Shown here: positions 1-6,663 of the stretch, piece by piece
Position numbering within the stretch: position 1 is the first letter of the stretch
How the letters are laid out: every line of letters begins with the position of its first letter
NCBI GenBank assembly: GCA_002348005.1
Contig: DDYQ01000158.1
Coordinates: 5,220-12,614 of the forward strand
DNA from: Desulfobacteraceae bacterium UBA2230
Lineage (GTDB): Bacteria > Desulfobacterota > Desulfobacteria > Desulfobacterales > Desulfosarcinaceae
DNA: 7,395 nt
Direction: 5' to 3'
Notes under the pieces: generated by a model
Told to the model about the DNA's origin: nothing
The model's input: only the letters and a program-made list of their open reading frames with translations
The model's database searches: none
Program-made: the position numbers and the translations under genes

Positions 1-147
1 CTCTACCCCGCCTTGTTCGGCTGCTTCTATACGGCCTTCCTGTTCGGGGCGGTCAATTTGTGGGTACTTAAAAACCGCATCCGGCAGGAAGATCAGGCTA
101 TGGCCGACCCACGATCTCGTGGCTCCAGGCCTGCTGCGTATTGTTGA
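1..147 (+). CDS. C-terminal fragment of a membrane protein (5' end outside window)
   Basis: An open frame enters from the left edge and gives 48 residues before the TGA at 145-147. The first ~22 residues are strongly hydrophobic and aromatic (LYPALFGCFYTAFLFGAVNL), followed by a basic stretch (KNRIR) and a polar tail. This is what the last transmembrane helix and cytoplasmic tail of a polytopic protein look like. Third codon positions over the hydrophobic part are almost all G or C, unlike the other two forward frames, so the frame is probably real. The tail overlaps the 3' end of the convergent gene at 98-679 by 50 bases. A cytochrome c assembly/heme exporter protein (CcmC type) would fit such an ending, but this is a guess from too few residues. 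No function is assigned. Confidence 0.5.
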   Translation, partial: LYPALFGCFYTAFLFGAVNLWVLKNRIRQEDQAMADPRSRGSRPAAYC

Positions 148-679
148 TCGCCTCGGGAACCACTTGCGTATCGAGGGCTTTTTCCTGCGCGTGCAGCTCG
201 TGTACGACCAGCTGCGGAATAATGCGGCTGGCTTCGACCACCAGCGGCGTAATCTCTTTCAGATGCGTGAGCGTGATGTCCGCCAGTTCGCGATCATGGT
301 GAGCCAGCGCCGTGGTGTGCAGCATCGTATAGCTGATGGCCGCCATGTTCAGGGCCGTGTAGTTGTCCCGCATGTTGCGCATGACCGAGTCTTCCTGCCG
401 CATGAGCGTGTAAAAACCGGTGGTCAGGCCGGAAATCTTGGTCAGGGCTTTTTTGATCGTCGAGGTGGGGGCGGAAGTTCCCAGTGAACCGATGTAGCGT
501 TCCAGAAGATCGATGTGACCCCGCAGCATCTCCCGAACCCTGCGGACGAAGGCATGGGCTTCGCCGTACTCTTTGAGCCGGGTGTCGGAAACCTGCCAGT
601 CCAGGATTTCGGCAAAATGCTTTTCGACCCCCAGCATGTCCGTCGCGTATTGGTGCAGTACCGCTTTGCTCTCTTTCAT
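98..679 (-). CDS. small all-helical protein, possibly ferritin-like
   Basis: A 193-residue soluble protein with no signal peptide or membrane segment. It reads as long amphipathic helices: roughly 4-27, 33-63, a Ser/Thr-rich linker at 66-74, then 74-100, 102-128 and 130-165. Acidic and histidine residues sit at helical spacing (H9, E19, H21, H55, E60, D105, H127, H128, E131, H139). That pattern recalls the ferritin-like four-helix-bundle families such as DUF892/YciF, where Glu and His bind a di-iron centre. I see no full ExxH pair, so metal binding is inference. The start is well supported: AAGGAGG (686-692) lies 6 bases before the ATG. It appears monocistronic, and its 3' end overlaps the convergent membrane-protein gene. 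Alternatives are a PhoU-like helical bundle or an uncharacterised stress protein. Confidence 0.8.
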   Translation of the reverse strand: MKESKAVLHQYATDMLGVEKHFAEILDWQVSDTRLKEYGEAHAFVRRVREMLRGHIDLLERYIGSLGTSAPTSTIKKALTKISGLTTGFYTLMRQEDSVMRNMRDNYTALNMAAISYTMLHTTALAHHDRELADITLTHLKEITPLVVEASRIIPQLVVHELHAQEKALDTQVVPEAINNTQQAWSHEIVGRP

Positions 680-781
680 GATCGGCCTCCTTGAATAGGA
701 TAAAGACTACAGCGTAGCTTTTTATACCGGCACCGCCTATGGGGCGGGGGTGGTACAAATAAACCCCTGGAGCCTTATTCA

Positions 782-806
782 ACGGCCCTCTGCGTGGTAT
801 CGGGCC
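782..806 (-). terminator. weak terminator-like hairpin after the transporter operon
   Basis: CGGCCC (782-787) and GGGCCG (801-806) form a perfect 6-bp GC stem with a 13-base loop, 67 bases beyond the stop of the ABC ATPase gene. Read on the minus strand the stem is followed by TTGAATAA rather than a proper T run. It could be the end of the operon transcript or only an mRNA-stabilising hairpin. The rest of the 680-872 gap shows no gene. Confidence 0.3.
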
Positions 807-872
807 GAAAGCGAAGGTGCCGTCGACCGTGCACCCGGAACGCTCCTGGAGGCGGCAGTCGTCTGCTGACGG

Positions 873-2375
873 CTATGCGTCCGGCACGATTCCGGCCATG
901 AGCAATCCGATTTGATCGACCTTGCGACGGTCGCCGGCGTCGAAATCGTCCATGATCCTGCCGTTGAAGATCACGGCAATGCGGTCGGAGAGGGAGAGGG
1001 CCTCGTTCAGATCGCCGGTGACCAGCAGGATGCCGGCGCGTTCGCGTGCCTTCAGCAGTACCTGCCAGATCTCTTCGGTGGCGCCCACGTCGAGGCCCTG
1101 GGTGGGCTGTTCGGCCACGATCAAGCGCGGGCGGCGGAAGAACTCGCGCGCCAGCACCAGCTTCTGCAGGTTGCCGCCCGAAAGCTGCCGGGCCAGGGCA
1201 TCGGGATCGGGCGGCTGGACATCGAAGGTGTGCATCAACTCGCGGGTTTTGGCGTGCGCCCTGCCGCGGCTCAGCCAGGGACCGCGTGCAAAACCCTGGC
1301 GGGTGGTCAACAGGAAGTTATCGGTGATCGACATGCCGGCGCAGACGGCCAGCCCCCGTCGGTCCTCGGGGATATGCGCCAGATTGCCGTCCCATTCATG
1401 GGCGGCGAAAAATTGCTCCCAGGTTTGCCCCAGAATGCTGACCCGGCCCCTCGCGGGCGGGCGCAGGCCGCAAACCACCTCCACCAGGGCTTTTTGCCCG
1501 TTGCCGGCCACGCCCACCAGGCTGAGGATTTCGCCCTGCCGCACCTGCAGGTCGATGTGGCGGAGTCCGTCACCGCTCAGCGCTTCCGTACGCAGGACCA
1601 CCTGACGCAAGGCCACAGGATCACGCCGGACCTGAAAAATGACCTCGCGGCCCACCATTTTACGTGCCAGTTCGGACTTGCTGCCGACTTGGGCGGCGTC
1701 CAGTTCGGCCACTACCTTGCCTCGGCGCAGCACGGCGATCTCATCCGCCACCGCCAGCACCTCGTCCAGTTTGTGGCTGATGAAGACAATGGCCCGTCCC
1801 TGGGCCGCCATCTGCCGGAAGGCCTGGAAGAGCTGCTCGGTCTCCGGCGGCGTGAGCACGGCAGTGGGTTCGTCGAAAATCAACACCCGGCAGTCGCGCT
1901 GGAGCAGCTTCAGGATCTCCACCCGCTGGCGTTCGCCCATGGAAAGCGCCTCGACCCGCGCGGATGGCTCCACGGTCAGGCCGAAACGCCGCGCAAGCTC
2001 CGCCACCTGCGCCTGCATGCGCCGCGGCCTCAGCCGCCACCCGAGACCCGCCTGGCCCAGCATCACATTCTGGTCCACGCGCATGCGTTCGATCAGCGTG
2101 AAGTGCTGATACACCATGCCGATGCCCAGACCGTGGGCCGCACGCGGCGAGGCGATGGTCACGGGGCGGCCGTCCACCAGAATCCTGCCGCTGTCGGGTT
2201 GCATCCGTCCGGCCAGGATGCCCATCAGCGTGCTTTTACCGGCCCCGTTCTCGCCCAGCAGGGCCTTGATCCGACCGGCGCGAATATCCAGTCCCACCTC
2301 GTCGTTGGCGCGCACCGGGCCGAACGATTTGGTGATCTGCGATAATCGGATGACCGGAACGGAGTCCGCATTCAT
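873..2375 (-). CDS. BMP-family nucleoside/purine ABC transporter, double-domain ATP-binding protein (NupO/YufO-like)
   Basis: A 500-residue protein with two fused nucleotide-binding domains, the usual size for ATPases of the simple-sugar/nucleoside importer group. The N-terminal domain is complete: Walker A GENGAGKST (41-49), Q-loop Gln90, signature LSMGE (144-148), Walker B ending D168-E169, and switch His201. The C-terminal domain keeps the signature LSGGN (398-402) but has a degenerate Walker A (GVAGNGQKA, 288-296). Its Walker B region is VAEQPT, with Glu422 and Gln423 where Asp-Glu would stand, and Gly-Asp near 454-455 replaces the switch histidine. One catalytically weak site is normal for this family. 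It powers the permeases encoded upstream at the cytoplasmic membrane. Its ATG shares a base with the gpt stop (TAATG at 2373-2377), with AGGA 7 bases upstream, so translation is probably coupled to gpt. Substrate is inferred from context. Confidence 0.93.
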   Translation of the reverse strand: MNADSVPVIRLSQITKSFGPVRANDEVGLDIRAGRIKALLGENGAGKSTLMGILAGRMQPDSGRILVDGRPVTIASPRAAHGLGIGMVYQHFTLIERMRVDQNVMLGQAGLGWRLRPRRMQAQVAELARRFGLTVEPSARVEALSMGERQRVEILKLLQRDCRVLIFDEPTAVLTPPETEQLFQAFRQMAAQGRAIVFISHKLDEVLAVADEIAVLRRGKVVAELDAAQVGSKSELARKMVGREVIFQVRRDPVALRQVVLRTEALSGDGLRHIDLQVRQGEILSLVGVAGNGQKALVEVVCGLRPPARGRVSILGQTWEQFFAAHEWDGNLAHIPEDRRGLAVCAGMSITDNFLLTTRQGFARGPWLSRGRAHAKTRELMHTFDVQPPDPDALARQLSGGNLQKLVLAREFFRRPRLIVAEQPTQGLDVGATEEIWQVLLKARERAGILLVTGDLNEALSLSDRIAVIFNGRIMDDFDAGDRRKVDQIGLLMAGIVPDA

Positions 2376-2869
2376 TATTTGATCCTGCCGCCGTCTATGA
2401 TGGGGTGAACATATTGAACTTCAGCATCCCAGGGAAAGAGAATCCAGGTATCCTGACTCACCTCGGTGATGAAGGTGTCCACCAGCGGCCGCCCCTTGGG
2501 CTTGGCGTAAACCGTGGCGAAATGGGCTTTGGGCAGCATGTCGCGCACCGTCTTGGCGGTCGCCCCGGTATCCACCAGGTCGTCGATCAACAGCCAGCCC
2601 TGGCCGTCGAGGTCGAGGCGCTTGAGTATCTCGACTTCGCCCTTCTGATCCTGCCAGGCGTAACTGCTCACGCAAACCGTCTCCACCAGGTGAATGTCCA
2701 GCTCGCGGGCCACGATCGCCGCCGGGACGAGTCCGCCGCGGGTAATGGCCACAATGCCTTTGAAATAAGTAAAATCCATCAGCCGCCAGGCCAGCGCGCG
2801 CGAATCGCGGTGCAGTTGGTCCCAGGTGACGGGAAAGGTACGCTGGAAATTCTTTGACTTATCGGGCAT
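2375..2869 (-). CDS. gpt: xanthine-guanine phosphoribosyltransferase
   Basis: A 164-residue type I phosphoribosyltransferase that closely resembles enterobacterial Gpt (about 152 residues) along its length. It transfers ribose-5-phosphate from PRPP to guanine, xanthine or hypoxanthine in the purine salvage pathway, in the cytoplasm or at the inner membrane face. Visible marks are VTWDQLHR near the N-terminus (14-21), the TRGGLVPA segment (43-50), the PRPP-binding loop [10 protein letters not shown] (93-102), KPKGRPLVD (123-131) with the lysine region that contacts the base, and [10 protein letters not shown] (139-148), whose Trp147 matches the conserved WD of Gpt. The start has a strong site: GGAGGTG (2874-2880) is 4 bases before the ATG. 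It sits 32 bases after the second permease gene and overlaps the ATPase start, so it is an integral member of the transport operon. That suggests it captures the imported base as its nucleotide. Hypoxanthine-guanine specificity is an alternative. Confidence 0.92.
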   Translation of the reverse strand: MPDKSKNFQRTFPVTWDQLHRDSRALAWRLMDFTYFKGIVAITRGGLVPAAIVARELDIHLVETVCVSSYAWQDQKGEVEILKRLDLDGQGWLLIDDLVDTGATAKTVRDMLPKAHFATVYAKPKGRPLVDTFITEVSQDTWILFPWDAEVQYVHPIIDGGRIK

Positions 2870-2901
2870 GCTTCACCTCCGGATAGCAGGTTACGAACGT
2901 C

Positions 2902-3819
2902 CTAATCGGCGGGCTCGATATTGAGGCCCAGCGCCGCCGGCGCGTCACCGCCCCCCCGCCGGGACGAAAACACCAGCACCATGATGGTCAGCGCATAGGG
3001 CAGCATCATCAGCAGCGACGAGGGGATGTGGGTCCCGACGGCCTGCAGGCGAAATTGAAAGGCCATCACACCGCCGAACAACAGAGCGCCCAAAAGGGCG
3101 CGGTAGGGCCTCCAGAATGCAAAGATCACCAGGGCCACCGCAATCCAGCCGCGGCCGGCGGTCAGCCCGTTGGTCCAGGAGTGCGTGTAGGCGAGCGACA
3201 GGTATGCGCCGCCCCAGCCCATCAGCCATCCGCCCACCAGAACTCCCACCCAGCGGTAGCCGAGGGTGTGCAGACCAGCCGCCCGGCTGGCCTCAGGGTT
3301 CTCGCCCACAGCGCGCAGCCCCAGCCCCCAGCGCGTGGCGTTAAGATAAAACCACAGCAGCGGCACGATCAGAATGCTCCCGTACACCAGGGCGTCCTGG
3401 CGGAAGAATACCGGTCCCAACAGGGGGATCTGCGCCAGTCCGGGTATGGGCAGCGGCTGGAAACCAGGCGCGCTGCTGCCCACCAGGGGCGTTCCCAGAT
3501 AGTTGGCCAGACCTGCGCCCAGGATTGTCAGCGCCAGACCGGATACCACCTGATTGCCCTGAAATCCCAGGCAGACCAACCCGTGCACGCCGGCCAGCAG
3601 CGATCCGCAGGCGCCCGCGGCCAGCAGACCGGCCACCGGACTGCCGGTCCAGAGCGTGACGGCAAAGGCCGCCAGAGCGCCCATGGCCATGATTCCTTCG
3701 ACGCCCAGATTGAGGATGCCGCTCCGTTCGGTCACGATTTCGCCCAGGGTCGCGGTGAGAATGGGCGTACCGGATTGCACGGCGGCGGCCAGCAAGGCGA
3801 GTATGATGTCCAGATTCAT
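2902..3819 (-). CDS. BMP-family nucleoside/purine ABC transporter permease 2 (NupQ/YufQ-like)
   Basis: A 305-residue polytopic inner-membrane protein of the BPD_transp_2 group (the branched-chain amino acid/sugar/nucleoside permease fold). I see about eight hydrophobic segments, starting at residues 4-26, 44-76 and 87-110. The N-terminal TERSGILNLGVEGIM (30-44) is the signature of the second permease in BMP-type transporters. GENPEASRAAG (172-182) is the cytoplasmic coupling loop that contacts the ATPase. The length is normal. The start is supported by GGGAGG about 5-6 bases upstream, and the ATG overlaps the stop of the first permease gene (ATGA at 3816-3819), indicating coupled synthesis of a heterodimeric channel. 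The polar tail after about 287 is rich in Gly and Ala and likely cytoplasmic. Confidence 0.93.
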   Translation of the reverse strand: MNLDIILALLAAAVQSGTPILTATLGEIVTERSGILNLGVEGIMAMGALAAFAVTLWTGSPVAGLLAAGACGSLLAGVHGLVCLGFQGNQVVSGLALTILGAGLANYLGTPLVGSSAPGFQPLPIPGLAQIPLLGPVFFRQDALVYGSILIVPLLWFYLNATRWGLGLRAVGENPEASRAAGLHTLGYRWVGVLVGGWLMGWGGAYLSLAYTHSWTNGLTAGRGWIAVALVIFAFWRPYRALLGALLFGGVMAFQFRLQAVGTHIPSSLLMMLPYALTIMVLVFSSRRGGGDAPAALGLNIEPAD

Positions 3820-4880
3820 GCGCGCCTCCCGAAGACGAGACGGTAGCGGTTGAAAAAGCCGCCGGCCAGCACGCTGATCAGGAGCAGACCCTCGATGATG
3901 GCTCCGAAGGCGGCCGGCACCTGAAGATCGAGCTGCAGGATTTCCAGCCCCACCCGCAGGCCGGCCAATAAAAAACTGGCGGCGCCGATGAGCAGCGGGT
4001 TGAGCTGCGCCAGCCAGGCCACCACAATGGCGGTGTAGCCGTAACCGGCCATTACGCTGGGCTGAAGGCGGTTCAGGCCGGCCGAGGTCTCCAGAAAACC
4101 GGCCCAGCCTGCCAGGAGGCCCGACAGCACCATCGCCAGCAACACCAGACGGTCATACGGCAGCCGGGCATAGCGCGCGGCGCGGGGATTCTCGCCGCTG
4201 GCCAGCAATTCGTACCCCAAACGTGTAAAACGGAAGAAAATCCAGCTGGCCGTCCCGGCCGCCAGGCAGACGAGCAGCCCCCAGTGCAGCCGGGTTCCAC
4301 CCATGGTCCCCACCACGGCACCGGAAGCGAAGCTTTCGGTCATCGGAAACCCGAAGCTGGCCGGATCTTTCCAGGGGCCGTAAACCAGGTAGTGGAGCAC
4401 CAGAATGCCGATATAGTTAAGCATCAAGGTGACGATGATCTCGTTGGCGCGCATCCGCACCTTGAGCCAGGCCGGCAGCAGGGCCCACAGGCCGCCGGCG
4501 GCTGAGGCCGCCAGCAACATCAGCGGCAGCAGGGTGTACCAGGGCCATTGAGGAAAGGTCAGCGCCGCCCAGGTGGCGCCCACCGAGCCCAGGGCGTACT
4601 GCCCTTCGGCCCCGATGTTCCATACCTGCAGGCGAAAAGCGATCGCCACGCCCAGCGAGCACAGGAATATCGGCACGGCTTTGATCAGGCAGTCCTCCAG
4701 GGCATAACCTGAAAAATAGGCCGAACGCACCAGCAGCCAGATGCCGCTCAGGGCCGGCTTGCCCTGAATGCGCAACAGCAGGGCGCTGACCGCCAGGGAA
4801 AACATCACCGCGGCCGCCAAAACAAAGCAGGAGCCCCAGCCTAGGGGCTCCTGCCGTTTATGCACGCGCATGGCCAGCAT
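3816..4880 (-). CDS. BMP-family nucleoside/purine ABC transporter permease 1 (NupP/YufP-like)
   Basis: A 354-residue inner-membrane permease, partner of the protein encoded at 2902-3819. The family signature AFRLQVWNIGAEGQYALG (81-98) is intact, followed by NEIIVTLMLNYI (146-157) and the ATPase coupling loop SGENPRAARYA (228-238). The first membrane segment is about residues 15-36, so the protein needs a start at 4880 or at Met4 (4871). A start at Met26 would destroy the helix. The ribosome site is weak, only GGAT about 8 bases before the ATG, unlike the strong sites of its neighbours. The gene starts 32 bases after the binding-protein stop. Codons 10-21 encode a strong intrinsic-terminator-like hairpin on the mRNA (separate entry), which may lower expression of the permeases relative to the binding protein. 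Confidence 0.93.
   Translation of the reverse strand: MLAMRVHKRQEPLGWGSCFVLAAAVMFSLAVSALLLRIQGKPALSGIWLLVRSAYFSGYALEDCLIKAVPIFLCSLGVAIAFRLQVWNIGAEGQYALGSVGATWAALTFPQWPWYTLLPLMLLAASAAGGLWALLPAWLKVRMRANEIIVTLMLNYIGILVLHYLVYGPWKDPASFGFPMTESFASGAVVGTMGGTRLHWGLLVCLAAGTASWIFFRFTRLGYELLASGENPRAARYARLPYDRLVLLAMVLSGLLAGWAGFLETSAGLNRLQPSVMAGYGYTAIVVAWLAQLNPLLIGAASFLLAGLRVGLEILQLDLQVPAAFGAIIEGLLLISVLAGGFFNRYRLVFGRRA
4819..4854 (-). terminator. intrinsic-terminator-like hairpin inside the start of the first permease gene
   Basis: Read on the minus strand, GCAGGAGCCCC (4854-4844) and GGGGCTCCTGC (4837-4827) form a perfect 11-bp stem with a 6-base loop (TAGGCT), followed directly by TTTGTTTT (4826-4819). 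This is the full architecture of a rho-independent terminator. It lies 59 bases beyond the stop of the binding-protein gene and 26 bases inside the permease reading frame. It could act as a partial terminator or attenuator, or protect the 3' end of the binding-protein mRNA. The structure is seen directly; its activity is inferred. Confidence 0.7.
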
Positions 4881-4912
4881 TTATTGATCCGGGGTTGAGG
4901 ATTGTGGCCGGC

Positions 4913-5983
4913 TCACTCCAGGGTGCCGACGATCCCCTGCACAAAATACTTCATGCCCAGCAGTTCTTCATCCGTGGCCGTCTTGCCGTCCGGTATCCGG
5001 ATATTGCCTTTTTGATCCTTGATGGGACCGACGAAGATCTTCTCTCTGCCTTCTAAAATCTCCTGCTTCCGGGCCTCGACCTTGTCGCGTACATCCTGCG
5101 GCACCATGGGGCCGAAGGGCGCGAGGTCCACGATGCCCTCTTTCATGCCCCACCAGTCGACGGTGTTCTTCCAGGTCTTGTTTTGCACGTCCTGAACGAT
5201 CTTGCGGTAATAGGGCGCCCAGTTCCAGACCGCAGCGGTCAGATGCGCACGGGGAGCAAAAGCCGACATATCGGAATTGTAGCCCACCGAGTAAGCGCCG
5301 CGTTCCTGAGCGGCCTCCTGCGGGCCGGGGGAGTCCTGGTGCTGGGCGATCACATCGGCGCCCACATCCAGCAGGCTCTTACCGGCCTCTTTTTCAGTGG
5401 CCGGGTCGTACCAGGTTTTGGTCCAGACCACGCGCACCTGCACCCCGGGATTGACGGCCTGCGCGCCCAGGGTGAAGGCGTTGATCCCGCGGATCACTTC
5501 AGGTATCGGAAAAGCCGCCACATACCCCAGGATGTTGCTTTTGGTCATGGAACCGGCCACCATGCCGGAAAGGTAACGGGGCTGATAGATGCGTCCGAAG
5601 TAGTTCCCCATGTTGGGGGCGGTCTTGAAACCCGAGCAGTGCATGAAGATCGTCTTGGGAAACTGGTTGGCCACCTTGAGCATCGGGTCCATGAAACCGA
5701 AGCTGGTGGCGAAGATCAGATCGAATCCCTTGCGGGCCATGTTCAGCATGACGCGCTCGGAGTCAGGACCCTCATCGACATCCTCCACAAAAGAGGTGCT
5801 GACACCGGGCAGCGCTTCGATGGCCAGACGACCCTGATCGTGGGCCCAGGACCATCCTGCATCTCCCACCGGCGATACGTAGATGAAACCGACCTTCAAG
5901 TCCTGGGCCTGCACCGCGATGGCCGGACCGAGGGTCAGCCCTATCGCCAGCACGAGCATTACGCTGAAATGGATTTTTCGCAT
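4913..5983 (-). CDS. BMP/PnrA-family periplasmic substrate-binding protein, probable purine base or nucleoside binder
   Basis: A 356-residue member of the basic membrane protein (BMP) family, the binding-protein class of nucleoside and purine ABC importers. Residues 1-26 are a Sec signal peptide: a basic start (MRK), a hydrophobic core, and VQA before the cut at about 26/27. There is no lipobox cysteine, so the mature protein should be soluble in the periplasm. Family marks are VGFIYVSPVGDAGWSWAHDQ (31-50), the hinge segment QHQDSPG (214-220), YNSDMSAFAP (235-244) and WNWAPYY (253-259). The length is normal. The start has AAGGAG (5991-5996), 7 bases before the ATG. It is the first gene of the transporter cluster, 32 bases before the permease gene. 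The exact ligand cannot be read from sequence; the gpt gene in the same operon points to a purine base. Confidence 0.93.
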   Translation of the reverse strand: MRKIHFSVMLVLAIGLTLGPAIAVQAQDLKVGFIYVSPVGDAGWSWAHDQGRLAIEALPGVSTSFVEDVDEGPDSERVMLNMARKGFDLIFATSFGFMDPMLKVANQFPKTIFMHCSGFKTAPNMGNYFGRIYQPRYLSGMVAGSMTKSNILGYVAAFPIPEVIRGINAFTLGAQAVNPGVQVRVVWTKTWYDPATEKEAGKSLLDVGADVIAQHQDSPGPQEAAQERGAYSVGYNSDMSAFAPRAHLTAAVWNWAPYYRKIVQDVQNKTWKNTVDWWGMKEGIVDLAPFGPMVPQDVRDKVEARKQEILEGREKIFVGPIKDQKGNIRIPDGKTATDEELLGMKYFVQGIVGTLE

Positions 5984-6021
5984 CTCAACACTCCTTCTGA
6001 TTGGCTCAAATTACGGGAACA

Positions 6022-6048
6022 GTTGAACCTGATGACTGATGGTTGAAC
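6022..6048. repeat. nested direct repeats upstream of the binding-protein gene, possible operator
   Basis: GTTGAAC occurs at 6022-6028 and again at 6042-6048, a 20-base period or about two helical turns. Between them CTGATG occurs twice (6029-6034 and 6036-6041). The block lies in the 75-base gap between the VUT-type gene and the binding-protein gene, 38-65 bases before the latter's ATG. That is where a regulator of the operon could bind. I see no good -35/-10 pair beside it, so the operator role is conjecture. Confidence 0.35.
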
Positions 6049-6058
6049 AAACGGCCGA

Positions 6059-6583
6059 TCATTGCGCCGGCAACAAACGCCGTCCTTCCGCCTGGGAACG
6101 CCACAGCGCCGCCAAGGCGCCGGTGGCGAACTTGGTGACGATTTCACCAAACATGATCGCCGCCAGCATGGCGGGGGCGAACACACCCGCAAAAGCGATG
6201 AGGTTGAACAGGACGCTGTCCAGGGGAATGCTGATCAGATTGGATCCCAGTACGCGCTGGAGCCAGCTGCGCTGCAGGAGTCGGTGATAAATCTCGGTGT
6301 CGGCGGTTTCGCTCAGGACGATGGCGATAAAAGACGCCGTTATGATGCGCCATTCAACCCCCAGCAGAAGCGATTCCAGCAGCATGCCCACGGCGGCGGC
6401 CAGGATCATGGCGTAAACCGCCTTACGGCCGTAGCGGTGCACCCGGTCGCGTTGGGTGAATGTAATGCCGAATATCAATGTGCCCACCGAAAGCATACCA
6501 AAAAGCGGCAGGGGGATGAACCAGGTCGCCGTATAATTGGCCGCCAACACGGCGGCGATGTAAAGTCCCATGTGACCGAACAT
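6059..6583 (-). CDS. short VUT-family (YhhQ-like) integral membrane protein
   Basis: A 174-residue very hydrophobic protein with about five or six membrane segments (near 6-24, 27-44, 54-76, 79-95, 118-140 and 137-160). SFIAIVLSETADTEIYH (84-100) and SNLISIPLDSVLFNLIAF (114-131) match the conserved SE..D..IY and SN....LDS motifs of the Vut_1/YhhQ family. Its best-known members import queuosine precursors (preQ0, preQ1 or queuine). This one is shorter than typical YhhQ (about 220), as many VUT proteins are. The ATG at 6583 has no clear Shine-Dalgarno sequence, and no other in-frame start lies upstream in the open stretch. Met5 is an alternative. It precedes the purine transporter genes on the same strand by 75 bases and could be co-transcribed. 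Substrate is unproven. Confidence 0.8.
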   Translation of the reverse strand: MFGHMGLYIAAVLAANYTATWFIPLPLFGMLSVGTLIFGITFTQRDRVHRYGRKAVYAMILAAAVGMLLESLLLGVEWRIITASFIAIVLSETADTEIYHRLLQRSWLQRVLGSNLISIPLDSVLFNLIAFAGVFAPAMLAAIMFGEIVTKFATGALAALWRSQAEGRRLLPAQ

Positions 6584-6643
6584 AAATTCAGACTCGCTTT
6601 CATCGTCCTGATCGGACCGATAGAATAAAGCGTGCCATACCCT

Positions 6644-6663
6644 GTTGCTCCAAAAAAAGCAAC
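6644..6663. promoter_or_regulatory. perfect inverted repeat, candidate activator site for the clpX-like gene
   Basis: GTTGCT (6644-6649) and AGCAAC (6658-6663) are exact inverted copies around an A-rich 8-base spacer (CCAAAAAA). The site is centred about 160 bases upstream of the start predicted from the -24/-12 element at 6787-6802, a normal distance for a sigma-54 enhancer-binding protein. It is not a terminator in either direction, because the T/A run is in the loop rather than after the stem. Confidence 0.35.

Noticed and set aside
725..745. Hairpin CCGCC/GGCGG in the gap upstream of the helical-protein gene
   Set aside because: It has only a 5-bp stem with no T tract on either strand and is likely to occur by chance in GC-rich DNA.
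912..2345. 477-codon open frame on the plus strand, opposite the ABC ATPase gene
   Set aside because: It mirrors the ATPase codons in GC-rich DNA. The product is rich in His, Gln, Ala and Gly without any domain, while the minus strand shows complete ABC motifs.
3028..3846. 272-codon plus-strand frame over the second permease gene
   Set aside because: It is a low-complexity Gln/Gly/Ala/His product antisense to a clearly recognisable permease, so it is a shadow frame.
5183..6046. 287-codon plus-strand frame over the binding-protein gene
   Set aside because: It is antisense to a protein with a signal peptide and BMP motifs. The product has no recognisable features.
5984..6058. Purine or preQ1 riboswitch before the transporter operon
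   Set aside because: The gap is only 75 bases. I see neither the three-way-junction core of purine aptamers nor the preQ1 pseudoknot pattern, only direct repeats.
6622..6637. Sigma-54-like element toward the VUT-type gene (TGGCACG-N4-ATTCT on the minus strand)
   Set aside because: The -24 half is perfect but the invariant GC of the -12 half is missing (TC instead), which normally abolishes function.
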